DNA of 64,000 nt, taken from NCBI RefSeq assembly GCF_017916515.1, contig NZ_JAFMTA010000001.1:1973127-2037126 (forward strand), read 5' to 3'. Made by a program: the position numbers and the translations under genes. Source of the stretch: Naasia sp. SYSU D00948. GTDB lineage: Bacteria; Actinomycetota; Actinomycetes; Actinomycetales; Microbacteriaceae. A model generated the notes under the pieces. The model was not told the DNA's origin and did not search any database. It was given only the letters and a program-made list of their open reading frames with translations. Of the stretch, positions 20,101 through 30,687 are shown in pieces. Every line of letters starts with the position of its first letter. Positions within the stretch are counted from its first letter, which is position 1.

Positions 20101-20841
20101 GTGCGCCCGATCCCCGCGGTGCGGGCCCGGCTGTGGCTCGCGCAGGGGAGGGTCGCCGAGGCCGCCGGCTGGGCGCGTACCAGGGGCCTCTCCGCCGAGG
20201 ACGATCTCGGTTACCTGCGTGAGTTCGAGCACGTCACCCTGGCACGGATCCTCCTCGCGACCTACGAGGGCCAGCGCAGCAGGAGCGCCCTCGACGACGC
20301 GGTCGGACTGCTCGGGCGTCTGCTTCCGGCCGCAGAGCAGGGCGGCAGAACGGGGACCGTCGTCGAGATCCTGATGCTGCAGGCCATCGCCTCCTCGCTC
20401 CGCGGCGACGTGGGCTCGGCGCTGGTGCCGCTCCGGCGCGCCCTGATGCTCGCGGAGCCCCAGGGCTACCTGCGGCTGTTCCTCGACGAGGGGACCCGGG
20501 TACGCGGCCTCCTTGCGGAGGCAGCGGACCGCGGGCACGGTGGCGCCTACGTCCGCCGGCTTCTCGGCGGCGCCCCCACGGGGGACGGCCCTGCTGAGCG
20601 GACCGACGGCGGCGCAGCTCTGCTCGAGCCCCTCAGCGAGCGGGAGCGCGAGGTCCTCCGGCTGCTCGAGACGGACCTGAGTGGCCCGGAGATCGCGCGC
20701 AGGCTCGTCGTGTCGCTCAACACCGTGCGCACCCACACGAAGAACATCTACGCGAAGCTCGGCGTGAACAGCCGTCGAGCCGCAGTGCGCCGGGCGGAGG
20801 AGCTCGGCCAGCTCTCGCGGGGGCCCGGACGGCCGTCCTGA
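17170..20841 (+). CDS. PknK-type Ser/Thr protein kinase fused to MalT/LuxR regulator
   Basis: A 1223-residue three-part protein. Residues 9-270 form a Hanks-type kinase with intact catalytic elements: glycine loop [14 protein letters not shown] Lys (about 41), [13 protein letters not shown] (about 132-144), DFGIAR (154) and [11 protein letters not shown]. Residues 310-650 are a MalT/STAND ATPase with Walker [13 protein letters not shown] (about 347) and Walker [10 protein letters not shown] (about 440). A helical TPR-like sensor region follows, then a LuxR HTH at about 1155-1215 ([36 protein letters not shown]). There is no membrane span, so it is a soluble kinase-regulator like mycobacterial PknK. 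ATG 17170 has GAGG before it. Two downstream promoter regions share an inverted repeat it could bind. Confidence 0.9.
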   Translation: MRPTPGITLGARYRLSRRVATGGMGEVWEATDAVIGRTVAVKVLRDEYAGSKGFLERLRTEARHAALVTHDGIARIYDYGEEAGGAYLVMELVPGEPLSAVLSREFSLPVDRVLDLLEQTATALHAAHSAGLVHRDIKPENLLLTPEGRVKITDFGIARLAEGVPLTVTGQVMGTAQYLSPEQASGRPVTPASDLYSLGIVAYEALAGRRPFTGESPVAIALAHLQETPPDLPPRVPEPVRRLVLSCIAKSPADRPASAADLARAAQALRGADREPPVRPESLGDDRADATPPPERSAPGRESTPSRPLLETKLYLPKPHRRTVPRPRLLERLDRGTASTLTLVSAPAGFGKSTLLSAWLAAGPARPSDERSVAWLSLDEGDNDPGRFWTYVVAALRRAVPGLGPIGAQLLEASASSPGPEALTGLLNDLAALEDDLVLVLDDYHVIESRSVQDGMAFLLDHMPPRLHLVISSRADPPLPLARLRARGELIEVRAADLRFTDDEAAAYLTEVMGLALTAANVSALAGRTEGWVAALQLAALSLQGRDDLTGFIQEFAGDDRYIVDYLVEEVLQGQPDHVHAFLLQTSILSRMSGALCDAVTGRGDGRGMLEALDRANLFLIPLDDRRRWYRYHHLFAEVLQARLLDERADEVPELHRRASVWHAEHGERDEAIRHAFAAGDHRLAADLLELALPELGRQRRESALRGWLEALPVELLRDRPVLSLGYVGALLSTGQVEGVEARLRDAERWLEPAVPAEEGTAPAEPVVVDQHEFRRLPATVAVYRAGLALALGDVPRTVHNARRALELIGEDDPFRRGAAAGVLGLGLWGSGDLEGAYEAYVSCSADLERAGYISDVLGCAITLADIRITQGRLSDALSTYERALQLGLERGGPGLRGIPDMHVGIASILCERGEAQAAAEHLRRSQELGDHAGMPKNRYRWRLAMAQLRRSEGDLADAERLLDEAEHFFVADMAPDVRPIPAVRARLWLAQGRVAEAAGWARTRGLSAEDDLGYLREFEHVTLARILLATYEGQRSRSALDDAVGLLGRLLPAAEQGGRTGTVVEILMLQAIASSLRGDVGSALVPLRRALMLAEPQGYLRLFLDEGTRVRGLLAEAADRGHGGAYVRRLLGGAPTGDGPAERTDGGAALLEPLSEREREVLRLLETDLSGPEIARRLVVSLNTVRTHTKNIYAKLGVNSRRAAVRRAEELGQLSRGPGRPS

Positions 20842-20843
20842 GA

Positions 20844-20910
20844 GATCACCACCGGTCTCACCCGATGTGGTGAGGCGCGATCACCCACGTCGCTCGTACC
20901 GTTCGAGTCA
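20844..20910 (+). promoter_or_regulatory. Shared operator/promoter, copy 1
   Basis: Starting three bases after the pknK-like stop, this 67-bp stretch aligns without gaps to 22305-22371. Both contain the inverted repeat TCACCAC-N14-GTGGTGA, extra TCACC direct repeats at offsets 15 and 38, and TACCGT at offset 54 (20897-20902), a plausible actinobacterial -10 hexamer. TACCGT lies 68 bp before the ATG of the 81-residue protein. A LuxR-type dimer could use such repeats; the neighbouring PknK-like protein is the natural candidate. Confidence 0.65.
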
Positions 20911-20964
20911 GGAACGGGGGCGCGGACTGGTCCGATGCCACCGCGACTCGGGAAGGAGCCTCGA

Positions 20965-21210
20965 ATGAGCGGGTCAGGGACGTCGACCGGTGCGCCGGAG
21001 GGCGGCGGCGGGTACGCCATCCGCGTCCGAGGCCACCTCGACACCCGGTGGGCGGACTGGTTCGACGGGCTGACGCTCACGCAGGAGGCCGACGGCAGCA
21101 CGCTCCTGCAGGGCTCGATCCCGGACCAGGCCGCTCTCCACGGCGTGCTCCACCGCGTCCGGGATCTCGGCCTTCCCCTCGTCTCGGTCACTCCGCTCGA
21201 CGGCCCGTGA
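20965..21210 (+). CDS. Conserved small protein of unknown function
   Basis: An 81-residue cytoplasmic protein beginning MSGSGTSTGAPEGGGGYAIR after a strong GGAAGGAG site. The core YAIRVRGHLDTRWADWFDGL and LRDQ-like ending (PDQAALHGVLHRVRDLGLPL) suggests a compact alpha/beta fold of the ACT-like or regulatory kind. I recognise similar small proteins next to LuxR/MalT regulators in Actinobacteria but no assigned function. First gene behind the shared operator and probably cotranscribed with the dehydrogenase 38 bases downstream. Confidence 0.7.
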   Translation: MSGSGTSTGAPEGGGGYAIRVRGHLDTRWADWFDGLTLTQEADGSTLLQGSIPDQAALHGVLHRVRDLGLPLVSVTPLDGP

Positions 21211-21248
21211 GCGGGACCCCGATTGCGACACGACACAAGGAGACAGAC

Positions 21249-22334
21249 ATGGGAAGCACGAACAGCAGGAGCAGCGGCGGCCGGTCCGGCAGCGAGGGAA
21301 CGACGATGAGGGCAGCCGTCTACCGCCGCTTCGGCGATGCCGACGTCGTCGAGGTGGACGAGGTCCCCGTTCCCGTCCTCCGGGACGACGAGGTGCTGAT
21401 CCGCGTCCACGCCGGCACGGTGAGCGCCGGCGACTACCGTGCCCGCACCCGGGACGTCCCCCGCGGCGTGCTGCTGCCGGCCGCCCTGACCGTCGGCTTC
21501 TTCCGGCCCCGGCGCCCGATCCTCGGCATGGACGTGGCCGGTGTCGTGGCGGCGGTGGGACCGGACGTGACCCGCTTCCGGGTGGGCGACGAGGTGATCG
21601 CGATGCTCGGCGCCGCCTACGGCGGTCACGCGGAGTTCGCGGCGATCCGCGAGGGTGGAGCGATCGCTGCGAAGCCGCGCAACCTGTCCTTCGAGGAGGC
21701 GGTGACGCTGGTGTTCGGCGGGATCACGGCGCGCGCCTTCCTCGCCCAGTCCCCGCTCGCGCCGGGCGCGCGCGTCCTCGTCAACGGCGCATCCGGCGCC
21801 GTCGGCACCGCGGCGGTCCAGCTGGCGAAGGAGGCCGGCGCCCATGTCACGGCCGTCTGCAGCGCCGGCAGCAGCGGACTCGTCGCCTCGCTCGGCGCGG
21901 ACCGGGTCATCGACTACCGCGTCACCGACTTCACGCAGGAGGACCAGACCTACGACGTCATCGTCGAGTGCGTCGGCAACGCCCCCTTCGAGCGCGTCGA
22001 GGGACTGATCAGCCCCGGCGGAGCGCTCCTGCTCGTGATCACCGATCTGCTCGGCGTCCTTCGAGCACCGGGCCGGACGCGCCGCAGCGGGAAGAAGATC
22101 GTGACCGGCCCCGGCCGATATCGGGGGGAGGACCTGGGGTTCCTCGTCGGCCTCGCCGAGCAGCGACGCTTCCGGCCGGTGATCGACCGCATCTACCCCC
22201 TCGACGACATCGTCGAGGCGCACCGCCACGTCGCCGGCGGTCACAAGAAGGGCAACGTCGTCGTCCGGCTCACCCCTGCCGAGGACGCCGCGGGAGCGGG
22301 CGAGGATCACCACACGGATCACCAGACGTGGTGA
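21249..22334 (+). CDS. Zinc-less medium-chain NAD(P)-dependent quinone oxidoreductase/alcohol dehydrogenase
   Basis: A 361-residue MDR-superfamily protein. It shows the N-terminal GroES-like domain (VRIHAGTVSAGDYR-like VLIRVHAGTVSAGDYR), PILGMDVAGVVAAVG, and the Rossmann motif VLVNGASGAVGTAAVQLAK at about residue 178. Structural-zinc cysteines are absent, as in quinone oxidoreductases. ATG 21249 follows AAGGAG and adds a 19-residue Ser/Gly/Arg leader; the conserved start would be ATG 21306. The C-terminal 20 residues (His/Asp-rich) are encoded by the second operator copy, so they are probably not functional. Confidence 0.85.
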   Translation: MGSTNSRSSGGRSGSEGTTMRAAVYRRFGDADVVEVDEVPVPVLRDDEVLIRVHAGTVSAGDYRARTRDVPRGVLLPAALTVGFFRPRRPILGMDVAGVVAAVGPDVTRFRVGDEVIAMLGAAYGGHAEFAAIREGGAIAAKPRNLSFEEAVTLVFGGITARAFLAQSPLAPGARVLVNGASGAVGTAAVQLAKEAGAHVTAVCSAGSSGLVASLGADRVIDYRVTDFTQEDQTYDVIVECVGNAPFERVEGLISPGGALLLVITDLLGVLRAPGRTRRSGKKIVTGPGRYRGEDLGFLVGLAEQRRFRPVIDRIYPLDDIVEAHRHVAGGHKKGNVVVRLTPAEDAAGAGEDHHTDHQTW

Positions 22335-22371
22335 CGACGACTCACCAGAGCGGTTCCTACCGTCGGAACAG
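22305..22371 (+). promoter_or_regulatory. Shared operator/promoter, copy 2
   Basis: Ungapped counterpart of 20844-20910. It has TCACCAC and GTGGTGA arms with a 14-bp spacer, TCACC repeats at the same offsets, and TACCGT at 22358-22363, 57 bp before the ATG at 22415. It overlaps the 3' end of the dehydrogenase gene. The preserved spacing between repeats and -10-like element argues for function rather than chance. Confidence 0.65.
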
Positions 22372-22414
22372 CTCTCGGGATCCCGAGGGACCGACTTCTC
22401 GAAGGAGAGTGGAC

Positions 22415-23098
22415 ATGACCATCACGACCTCGGGGCTCACCCGCGCAGCCGCCGTCGCCGCCGCGCTGTCCGGCGCCCTCTACATCCTCATCCAGCTGAT
22501 CCATCCCGCCGAGGCGGTGTCGTCAGTGCTGGAGGACTCCTGGGCGATCGTGCACTACCTGACCCTGGCGATGGCCGTCCTCGGCCTCGTGGGCGTCACG
22601 GGCATCTACACGGTCCAGGTGACGACGGCCGGCGTGCCGGGCCTCGTCGGGTTCCTCCTGCTGAGCGGCTTCTTCCTCGCCGTCGCGGCGTACAACTTCC
22701 TGGAGGCGTTCGTCCTCCCGCCGCTCGCCGAGCGGGCCCCCGAGGTCGTCGAGGACATTCTCGGCATCTTCGGCGGCGCTCCCGCGGACGGCAGTCTCGG
22801 CCCTCTCGAGCAGGTGAGCGTTGTCGCGTTCGCGCTGTACCTGCTCGGCGGCGTCACCTTCGGCATCGCGGTCTTCCGGGCGCGGGTGCTTCAGCGGTGG
22901 GCCGGCATCCTCCTCGCGGCGGGCGCGGCGTCGACCCTCGTGCTGCCGCTGCTTCCCCACGCGGTGGGGCGCCTGGCCGCGGTGCCCGTGGGCCTCGCCC
23001 TGATCTGGCTCGGCTGGTCGCTCTGGTCGCACGAGCGGAACAGCCGTCCCGCTGCCCAGGGCGCGAGCGAGCGTCGGCTGCCGGCGGGCGTCCGGTGA
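22415..23098 (+). CDS. Uncharacterised multi-pass membrane protein
   Basis: A 227-residue protein with about six transmembrane segments, starting MTITTSGLTRAAAVAAALSG after GAAGGAGAG. The central loop has NFLEAFVLPPLAERAPEVVE and the second half is a run of hydrophobic helices (FALYLLGGVTFGIAVFRARV). It resembles small DUF-type membrane proteins found with DUF2306 proteins; no catalytic motif is seen. It overlaps the next gene by 4 bases (GTGA) and is led by the second shared operator. Confidence 0.7.
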   Translation: MTITTSGLTRAAAVAAALSGALYILIQLIHPAEAVSSVLEDSWAIVHYLTLAMAVLGLVGVTGIYTVQVTTAGVPGLVGFLLLSGFFLAVAAYNFLEAFVLPPLAERAPEVVEDILGIFGGAPADGSLGPLEQVSVVAFALYLLGGVTFGIAVFRARVLQRWAGILLAAGAASTLVLPLLPHAVGRLAAVPVGLALIWLGWSLWSHERNSRPAAQGASERRLPAGVR

Positions 23099-23838
23099 GA
23101 ACCGCCGGTTCAGTTGGCCGGTCGAGCTCCGCGAGCTCGCCGGCTCCGGTTCGGCCCGCTGCGGCGGGCCGGTCCCGGCCCTTCTGGCCGGTGGCGACGG
23201 GGCTGATCGCGCTCGGTCTCCTGCCGATCCTCGCCCGCCGGCTCGCCGCGCTCGCAACGGAGGGCGCCGGGGCACCCGGCGACACCTCGCTCGCCGTCCT
23301 GCTGCCGGCGCTCGTGCACGTCGTCTTCGCCACGGTCTTCGTGGTGCTCGGCGCCTTCCAGTTCTCGCCCGCTCTTCGCAGGCGCAGACCGGCGTGGCAC
23401 CGGGTGTCCGGACGGATCGTCGTCGTCGCCGGGCTCGTCGTCGCGCTCTCCGGACTCTGGATCAACCAGTTCGCTCCCCGGACTGAGGGCCCCAACGAGC
23501 TGCTCTACGCCTTCAGGGTGCTGTTCGGGCTCGGCATGGTTTTCAGTCTCGCCTGGGGCCTCCGCGCGATCCTCCGCCGCGAGCTCCGCAGCCATCGCGC
23601 CTGGATGATCCGCGCCTACGCGATAGGACTGGGCGCGGGAACCCAGCCCTTCACGATCGGATTCGGGCAGGCGGTCTTTGGCACGGGCGAGGTCAGCGAG
23701 GCCCTGCTCAACGCCGCCGGCTGGGTCGTCAACCTCGCGGTCGCCGAGCTGGTGATCCGGCGCGGGGGCACCCGCCCGCGACGCCGACCGGGCGCGAGCG
23801 GCGCGCGGCCGAGGGATCACCGGGTCGCGGCCTCGTAG
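23095..23838 (+). CDS. DUF2306 membrane protein
   Basis: A 247-residue membrane protein with the DUF2306 pattern: LVHVVFATVFVVLGAFQFSP, RRRRPAWHRVSGRIVVVAG and RSHRAWMIRAYAIGLGAGTQ, each combining a helix with conserved His/Arg. These His/Arg residues near the membrane recall cytochrome b561-like heme or quinone-handling proteins, but no function is proven. The first 30 residues are Ser/Ala/Pro-rich. GTG start coupled to the preceding gene. Confidence 0.8.
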   Translation: MRTAGSVGRSSSASSPAPVRPAAAGRSRPFWPVATGLIALGLLPILARRLAALATEGAGAPGDTSLAVLLPALVHVVFATVFVVLGAFQFSPALRRRRPAWHRVSGRIVVVAGLVVALSGLWINQFAPRTEGPNELLYAFRVLFGLGMVFSLAWGLRAILRRELRSHRAWMIRAYAIGLGAGTQPFTIGFGQAVFGTGEVSEALLNAAGWVVNLAVAELVIRRGGTRPRRRPGASGARPRDHRVAAS

Positions 23839-23939
23839 TCGAGGCAGCGGCCCCCGTTCCCTTCCGCCTCCCGAGGTCACCCGGCCGGCGGATCGTCAAG
23901 CCCATCGGCGATCGCGCGGGGGCGGGGGGATCATGGGCC

Positions 23940-24992
23940 ATGCGCATCCCTCGGCGTCCCCGAGCGGCACTGGCGTCGCTCATCGCCGTGCCCTGTCTCA
24001 TCGCCGGTCTCTCCGGCTGCACCTTCGGCCCCGGTGAGGAGGCTTCGCGGAGCGCGAGCGCGGACGCGAGCGACAGCTCCGACGCGCGCCCGCCCCAGGC
24101 CGGAGACATCCCCGCGATCGTCGACGCCGTCCAGGCCTCCGTCGTCACGATCTTCACCCGGAGCGGCGTCGGCAGCGGTGTCGTCTACAGCGAGGACGGC
24201 CTCATCATCACGAACGAGCATGTGATCCGAGGTTCCGAGAGCGTGGAGGTCGCGTTCGCGGACGGCGACCGGGTCGCGGGGATCGTGGTGGCGGCCGACC
24301 CGGTGTCCGACCTGGCCCTCGTCCGAGCCGACCGCACCGATCTGCCGGCCGCGGAGTTCCAGACCGAGCTTCCCGAGGTCGGGGAGCTCGCGGTCGTGAT
24401 CGGGTCCCCGCTCGGCTTCGAGAACACGGTGACGGCCGGCATCATCTCGGCCCTGCACCGCCAGATCCCGGGCTCCGCCTCGAGCAGCCAGGCCCTCGTC
24501 GACCTCATCCAGACCGACGCGGCCATCAGCCCCGGCAACTCCGGCGGCGCCGTCGTCAACGCCCGGGGGCAGGTGATCGGCATCAGCGAGGCCTACATCT
24601 CGCCGCAGGCCGGCGCAGTCGCCCTGGGCTTCGCCATCCCCGCCGCCACCGCGACGGAGGTGGCGGAGGAGCTCCTCGAGGACGGCACCGCCGACCACGC
24701 CTTCATGGGACTGGCCCCCGGACCGATCACGCCGCAGCTGGCGCAGCGCCTCGGCCTCGAGGACCCCGAGGGCGTGGCCGTGCTCTCCGTGGTCGAGGGC
24801 GGCCCTGCCGACCAGGCCGGCATCCGGCCGGGGGACCTGCTGAAGGCCATCGACGGGGAGGCGCTCCGGTCGCCCGAGGAGCTGCTCGGCGCGCTCCGCC
24901 GGCAGGACCCGGGGGACCGCGTCGAGGTCGAGCTCCGGCGCGGCGACGACCTCGAGACGGTCACCGTGACGCTGGCCGACAGGGTCGATTAG
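23940..24992 (+). CDS. S1C-family (HtrA/DegP-like) lipoprotein serine protease with PDZ domain
   Basis: A 350-residue surface protease. Lipobox GLSGC places the lipidated Cys at 27. The trypsin-like domain shows the triad as ITNEHVIRG (His, about 92), VSDLALVR (Asp, about 123) and ISPGNSGGAV (Ser, about 201), followed by one PDZ domain (about 250-340, GGPADQAGIRPGDLLKAIDG). In the family these degrade or refold damaged envelope proteins. The ATG at 23940 gives a proper signal peptide. Same strand as the pknK-linked genes with a 101-bp gap, so it may have its own promoter. Confidence 0.9.
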   Translation: MRIPRRPRAALASLIAVPCLIAGLSGCTFGPGEEASRSASADASDSSDARPPQAGDIPAIVDAVQASVVTIFTRSGVGSGVVYSEDGLIITNEHVIRGSESVEVAFADGDRVAGIVVAADPVSDLALVRADRTDLPAAEFQTELPEVGELAVVIGSPLGFENTVTAGIISALHRQIPGSASSSQALVDLIQTDAAISPGNSGGAVVNARGQVIGISEAYISPQAGAVALGFAIPAATATEVAEELLEDGTADHAFMGLAPGPITPQLAQRLGLEDPEGVAVLSVVEGGPADQAGIRPGDLLKAIDGEALRSPEELLGALRRQDPGDRVEVELRRGDDLETVTVTLADRVD

Positions 24993-25054
24993 CGCCTGCC
25001 GAGACGGTCCTCCATGCTGGGAGGGCGGCGGGAGCTGCACGACCAGGAAGGCGC

Positions 25055-25885
25055 ATGGACCTCTTCGAGCAGCTCCCGGACGGCCTCTTTCCGGAGGACC
25101 TGACTCCCGGGCTGCTCGTCCTCCTCCTTCTTGCCGCGGCTGCCGCTGGCTGGATCGACGCCGTGGTCGGTGGGGGAGGGCTGCTGCAGCTGCCCGCCCT
25201 GCTGCTCGTCCCCGGGCTGAGCCCGGTGCAGGCGCTCGCGACGAACAAGCTCGGCTCCATCTTCGGCACCGCTGCGAGCAGCCTCACCTACTACCGCCGC
25301 GCGAAGCCCGACCTCTGGACGGCGGCGCCCATGGCCGGGATCGCGCTGCTGAGCAGCTTCGGCGGTGCCTCGGTCGCGGCTCTGCTGCCCGTGGCGGTGT
25401 TCAAGCCGATCATCGTGATCGCCCTGGTCGTCGTCGCCGCGGTGACGCTCCTTCGACCGTCCCTCGGCGCGGCCACCGTCCTCCGGCACTCGGGCCACCG
25501 GCACTACGGGATCGCCGCGCTGCTGGGAGGGGCGATCGGGTTCTACGACGGCATCCTCGGCCCGGGCACGGGAACCTTCCTGGTCATCGCGCTCGTGACC
25601 GCTCTCGGGTACGACTTCCTGCAGGCGAGCGCGAAGGCGAAGATCGTGAACTTCGCCACCAACCTGGGAGCGCTCCTCTTCTTCATCCCGCACGGCTCGG
25701 TGCTCTGGGGGCTCGGGCTGCTCCTCGGCGTGGCGAACATCGCGGGCAGCCGCCTGGGATCCCGCATGGCGATCGCTCGCGGGAGCCGCTTCATCAGGAT
25801 CGCGTTCCTCGTCGTCGTCGCCGCCCTGATCATCCGGGTCGGCTTCGACGTCTGGAACGAGAACGTCGCGCCGCTGCTTGACTGA
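25055..25885 (+). CDS. TSUP (TauE/SafE) family permease
   Basis: A 276-residue permease with about eight hydrophobic segments and the duplicated TSUP signature: AAGWIDAVVGGGGLLQLPAL near the N-terminus and GFYDGILGPGTGTFLVIALV in the second half. The family moves sulfite, sulfonates or related anions out of or into the cell. No sulfur-metabolism gene is next to it, so the substrate is open. Confidence 0.88.
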   Translation: MDLFEQLPDGLFPEDLTPGLLVLLLLAAAAAGWIDAVVGGGGLLQLPALLLVPGLSPVQALATNKLGSIFGTAASSLTYYRRAKPDLWTAAPMAGIALLSSFGGASVAALLPVAVFKPIIVIALVVVAAVTLLRPSLGAATVLRHSGHRHYGIAALLGGAIGFYDGILGPGTGTFLVIALVTALGYDFLQASAKAKIVNFATNLGALLFFIPHGSVLWGLGLLLGVANIAGSRLGSRMAIARGSRFIRIAFLVVVAALIIRVGFDVWNENVAPLLD

Positions 25886-25891
25886 GCCGCG

Positions 25892-28246
<2,355 letters not shown>

Positions 28247-28376
28247 GCCGAAACCGTAGCGCCCGCCGCCGACGTGCTCCGCGAGGGGAGGCCGGGCCGG
28301 CGGAGGCGGGGCCATCCGACTCTAGGGATCCGTCAGTCGAACCAGAACCATGACTCACGCCACCGGAAGGAGCTGG

Positions 28377-29180
28377 ATGATGACCGAGGACGCATCGCGT
28401 GATCGGGCACTGAGTGCGTACCTGGCGGAGTACGACAAGCTCCGGGCCGAGCAGTTCACCCGTATGGAGACCCAGAACCATACGTTCAACTTCGCGCTGC
28501 TGGTGCTGGCCGCCGGCATCGGAGCCGTTGTCTCCCTCGCCACCGGCCAGAAGGCCGAGGCCGTCACGCCCGGAATCCTCGCAGTGTGCCTGCTCCTGCC
28601 ACTTCTCGGCTGCCCTCTCGCGTTCAAGTTCTTCGACAACGAGATATTGATCCACGCCGTCGGCTCCTACCTCTTCCGGGATCGGCGCCTTCGCATCCGC
28701 GAGGCGGTCGGGGACGACTCCTTCAACATCCGCCGCATCTCCGAGTTCATAGACCTGCCGGATCACACCCGATCGGTCTGGTGGCTGGCGTCAGTAGGGA
28801 AATGGTTCCTCTTCGCTGTTCCCACGTTCTTGCCCACCGCGATCGCCCTCCTCTACGGCGGCGCTGAGCTCGGCCAGCTGCACGCCACCATTCCGCCCGC
28901 CGTGATCGTCGTGAGCTTCGGCATCCTGGCGCTCGACATAGCCCTGTGCGCCGCGCTCATCCCAGTCATGCGCTGGGTTTGGATCAACCGCCGTTTCCAA
29001 CGCGGCCTCGGCCCGGCGCTCGAGGAGGACCGAGCCGGTCTGGCGCGCATCGCGAAGCTCAGCGAGTACGAGGCCAGGTGGGGCCTGGCGAGGCGGCTCT
29101 ACAAGCCGCCGCTCACTCCGAGTCGAGCACCAGTCTCGGGCGGCGTGGCGAGCGGAACCGGGCGGAAGAGGTCCCGGTGA
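28377..29180 (+). CDS. Orphan four-helix membrane protein
   Basis: A 267-residue protein of unknown function. Residues 8-35 form a charged helix (AYLAEYDKLRAEQFTRMETQ), then paired TMs at about 38-85, a cytoplasmic segment with FDNEILIHAVGSYLFRDRRLRIRE, a second TM pair at about 140-205 and a basic tail. The 'EYDKLRAEQ-RM' helix followed by a TM pair is a recurrent plan in actinobacterial proteins without assigned roles. ATG 28377 has GGAAGGAG seven bases upstream. GC content is slightly lower than the neighbours. No partner gene. Confidence 0.7.
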   Translation: MMTEDASRDRALSAYLAEYDKLRAEQFTRMETQNHTFNFALLVLAAGIGAVVSLATGQKAEAVTPGILAVCLLLPLLGCPLAFKFFDNEILIHAVGSYLFRDRRLRIREAVGDDSFNIRRISEFIDLPDHTRSVWWLASVGKWFLFAVPTFLPTAIALLYGGAELGQLHATIPPAVIVVSFGILALDIALCAALIPVMRWVWINRRFQRGLGPALEEDRAGLARIAKLSEYEARWGLARRLYKPPLTPSRAPVSGGVASGTGRKRSR

Positions 29181-29246
29181 AGGGCGGTCCGAGGGGCCGG
29201 ATCGTGAGCGCCGAAGGGATCAGCGGCGAGGAGAGCGCCTTCGAGC

Positions 29247-30572
29247 TCAGCGCTCCGGCGTCACGTCGCCGGAGAGGCCGGGGGCGGGGGCCGGCGCGTC
29301 CTCCGGCGCGGGCGTCGTGGCGGTGGCGGAGACGTCCGCGGCGGCGTTCTGCCGGCGGCTGAGGTAGAGGAACGGGAGCGCGGCGGCGTTCGCGATGCCG
29401 CTGACCACGAGCGAGAACGGGTATCCCGACACGTCCGCGGTGCGGCCGAGCGCGGGCTGGATGACGACCCCGCCGACGTTGCCCATGAGCGAGTCGAAGG
29501 AGAGGACGGTCGCACGCTGCCTCGAGGGGATCAGGTCGTTCACGTACGCCTGCCGGATCGGGTCCTCGATCGAGGACGCGACGCCCCAGACGATCATCAT
29601 GACGAGCGCCAGCCAGAAGTTCCTGGTCACGCCGAGGACGACGAGCAGCGTGGCACCGGCGCCGACCGACAGGAGGATCGTGGTCGTGCGCTTCCGGAAC
29701 ATGCGGCGCACCGCCGGGGCGAGGACGCCGCCGGTGATCTGCGATCCCGCCACGATCGCCGCCGCGAGACCGGCGATCGAGTACGCCTCCTCGTCGCCCC
29801 ACAGCTCGAGCAGATAGGGCTGCAGGGCGTAGAAGACGTAGATGCCGACGCCGGCGTTGAACGGCGCGGCGAGCATCATGTACCGCACCGGCGGGTTGCC
29901 GAGGCCGTGCCTGAGGGAGGCGCGGAACATCGTGCGGACCGCCCGGAGCGGGCCCTCGGAACGGTCCGGGGTGAAGCCCAGGTCGCGCATGACGAGGAAC
30001 GCCACGGCGAACATGGCCACCAGCACCGCGGCGCGGACGAGGAACGGCACCCCGAGGTCCGTCCACTGCGCGACGACGCCGCCCGCGACCGAGCCCAGGA
30101 GCATCGCCGCCCCGGACACGACCATCCCCTTGGAGAAGACGGGCTCGAGGGCCCCCTCGTACCCCGACGCACGGAGAGCGTCCACCAGCCACGCCTCGAC
30201 CGCGCCCGAGAAGAACGTGAAGCCGAGACCGAGGAGCACGGAGACGACGGCCCAGGCCCAGAACGGTGCGGACCACAGCCACATGAGCCAGTACAGGACG
30301 GTGCTCACCGCGAGGGTGAGCGTGCCCAGCAGATAGGAGGCGCGGCGGCCCAGGGTGTCGGCGACGACGCCCGTGGGCACCTCGAAGATCACCATCCCGG
30401 CGGTGAAGAAGGCGTTCGCGGCGAACGCCTCGAGGTTGGTCAGGCCTGCATCCAGGAGGAAGAGGGTGTTGATGCCCCAGATGAACGAGGCGGCGAGCGT
30501 GTTGCCGAGCAGGAGCACGAGGTAGATCCGCTGAATGCGGCGAGCCGCGGGGATCCCTGCGATCGTGCTCAT
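29247..30572 (-). CDS. MFS transporter
   Basis: A 441-residue 12-TM transporter, starting MSTIAGIPAARRIQRIYLVL. The loop 2-3 signature FEVPTGVVADTLGRRASYLL is intact. The C-terminal 30 residues are Ala/Pro/Thr-rich and cytoplasmic. Family relatives include sugar or drug exporters; substrate unknown. Divergent from the proline iminopeptidase with a 115-bp gap. Confidence 0.85.
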   Translation of the reverse strand: MSTIAGIPAARRIQRIYLVLLLGNTLAASFIWGINTLFLLDAGLTNLEAFAANAFFTAGMVIFEVPTGVVADTLGRRASYLLGTLTLAVSTVLYWLMWLWSAPFWAWAVVSVLLGLGFTFFSGAVEAWLVDALRASGYEGALEPVFSKGMVVSGAAMLLGSVAGGVVAQWTDLGVPFLVRAAVLVAMFAVAFLVMRDLGFTPDRSEGPLRAVRTMFRASLRHGLGNPPVRYMMLAAPFNAGVGIYVFYALQPYLLELWGDEEAYSIAGLAAAIVAGSQITGGVLAPAVRRMFRKRTTTILLSVGAGATLLVVLGVTRNFWLALVMMIVWGVASSIEDPIRQAYVNDLIPSRQRATVLSFDSLMGNVGGVVIQPALGRTADVSGYPFSLVVSGIANAAALPFLYLSRRQNAAADVSATATTPAPEDAPAPAPGLSGDVTPER

Positions 30573-30687
30573 GGCGTCGCCGCCATCCCGCCTCCATCCT
30601 CCGGCCTGGGCCGATGCTAGACCCGTCGGGCAGGTGGAGCCAGGACGGGCCGGGCGGTGCCGCCACGATGGGAGGGTGCAATCGCCG

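Noticed and set aside
18016-20736. A 906-codon open frame antisense to the pknK-like gene
   Set aside because: High-GC shadow. No conserved domain, and the sense strand encodes recognisable domains throughout.
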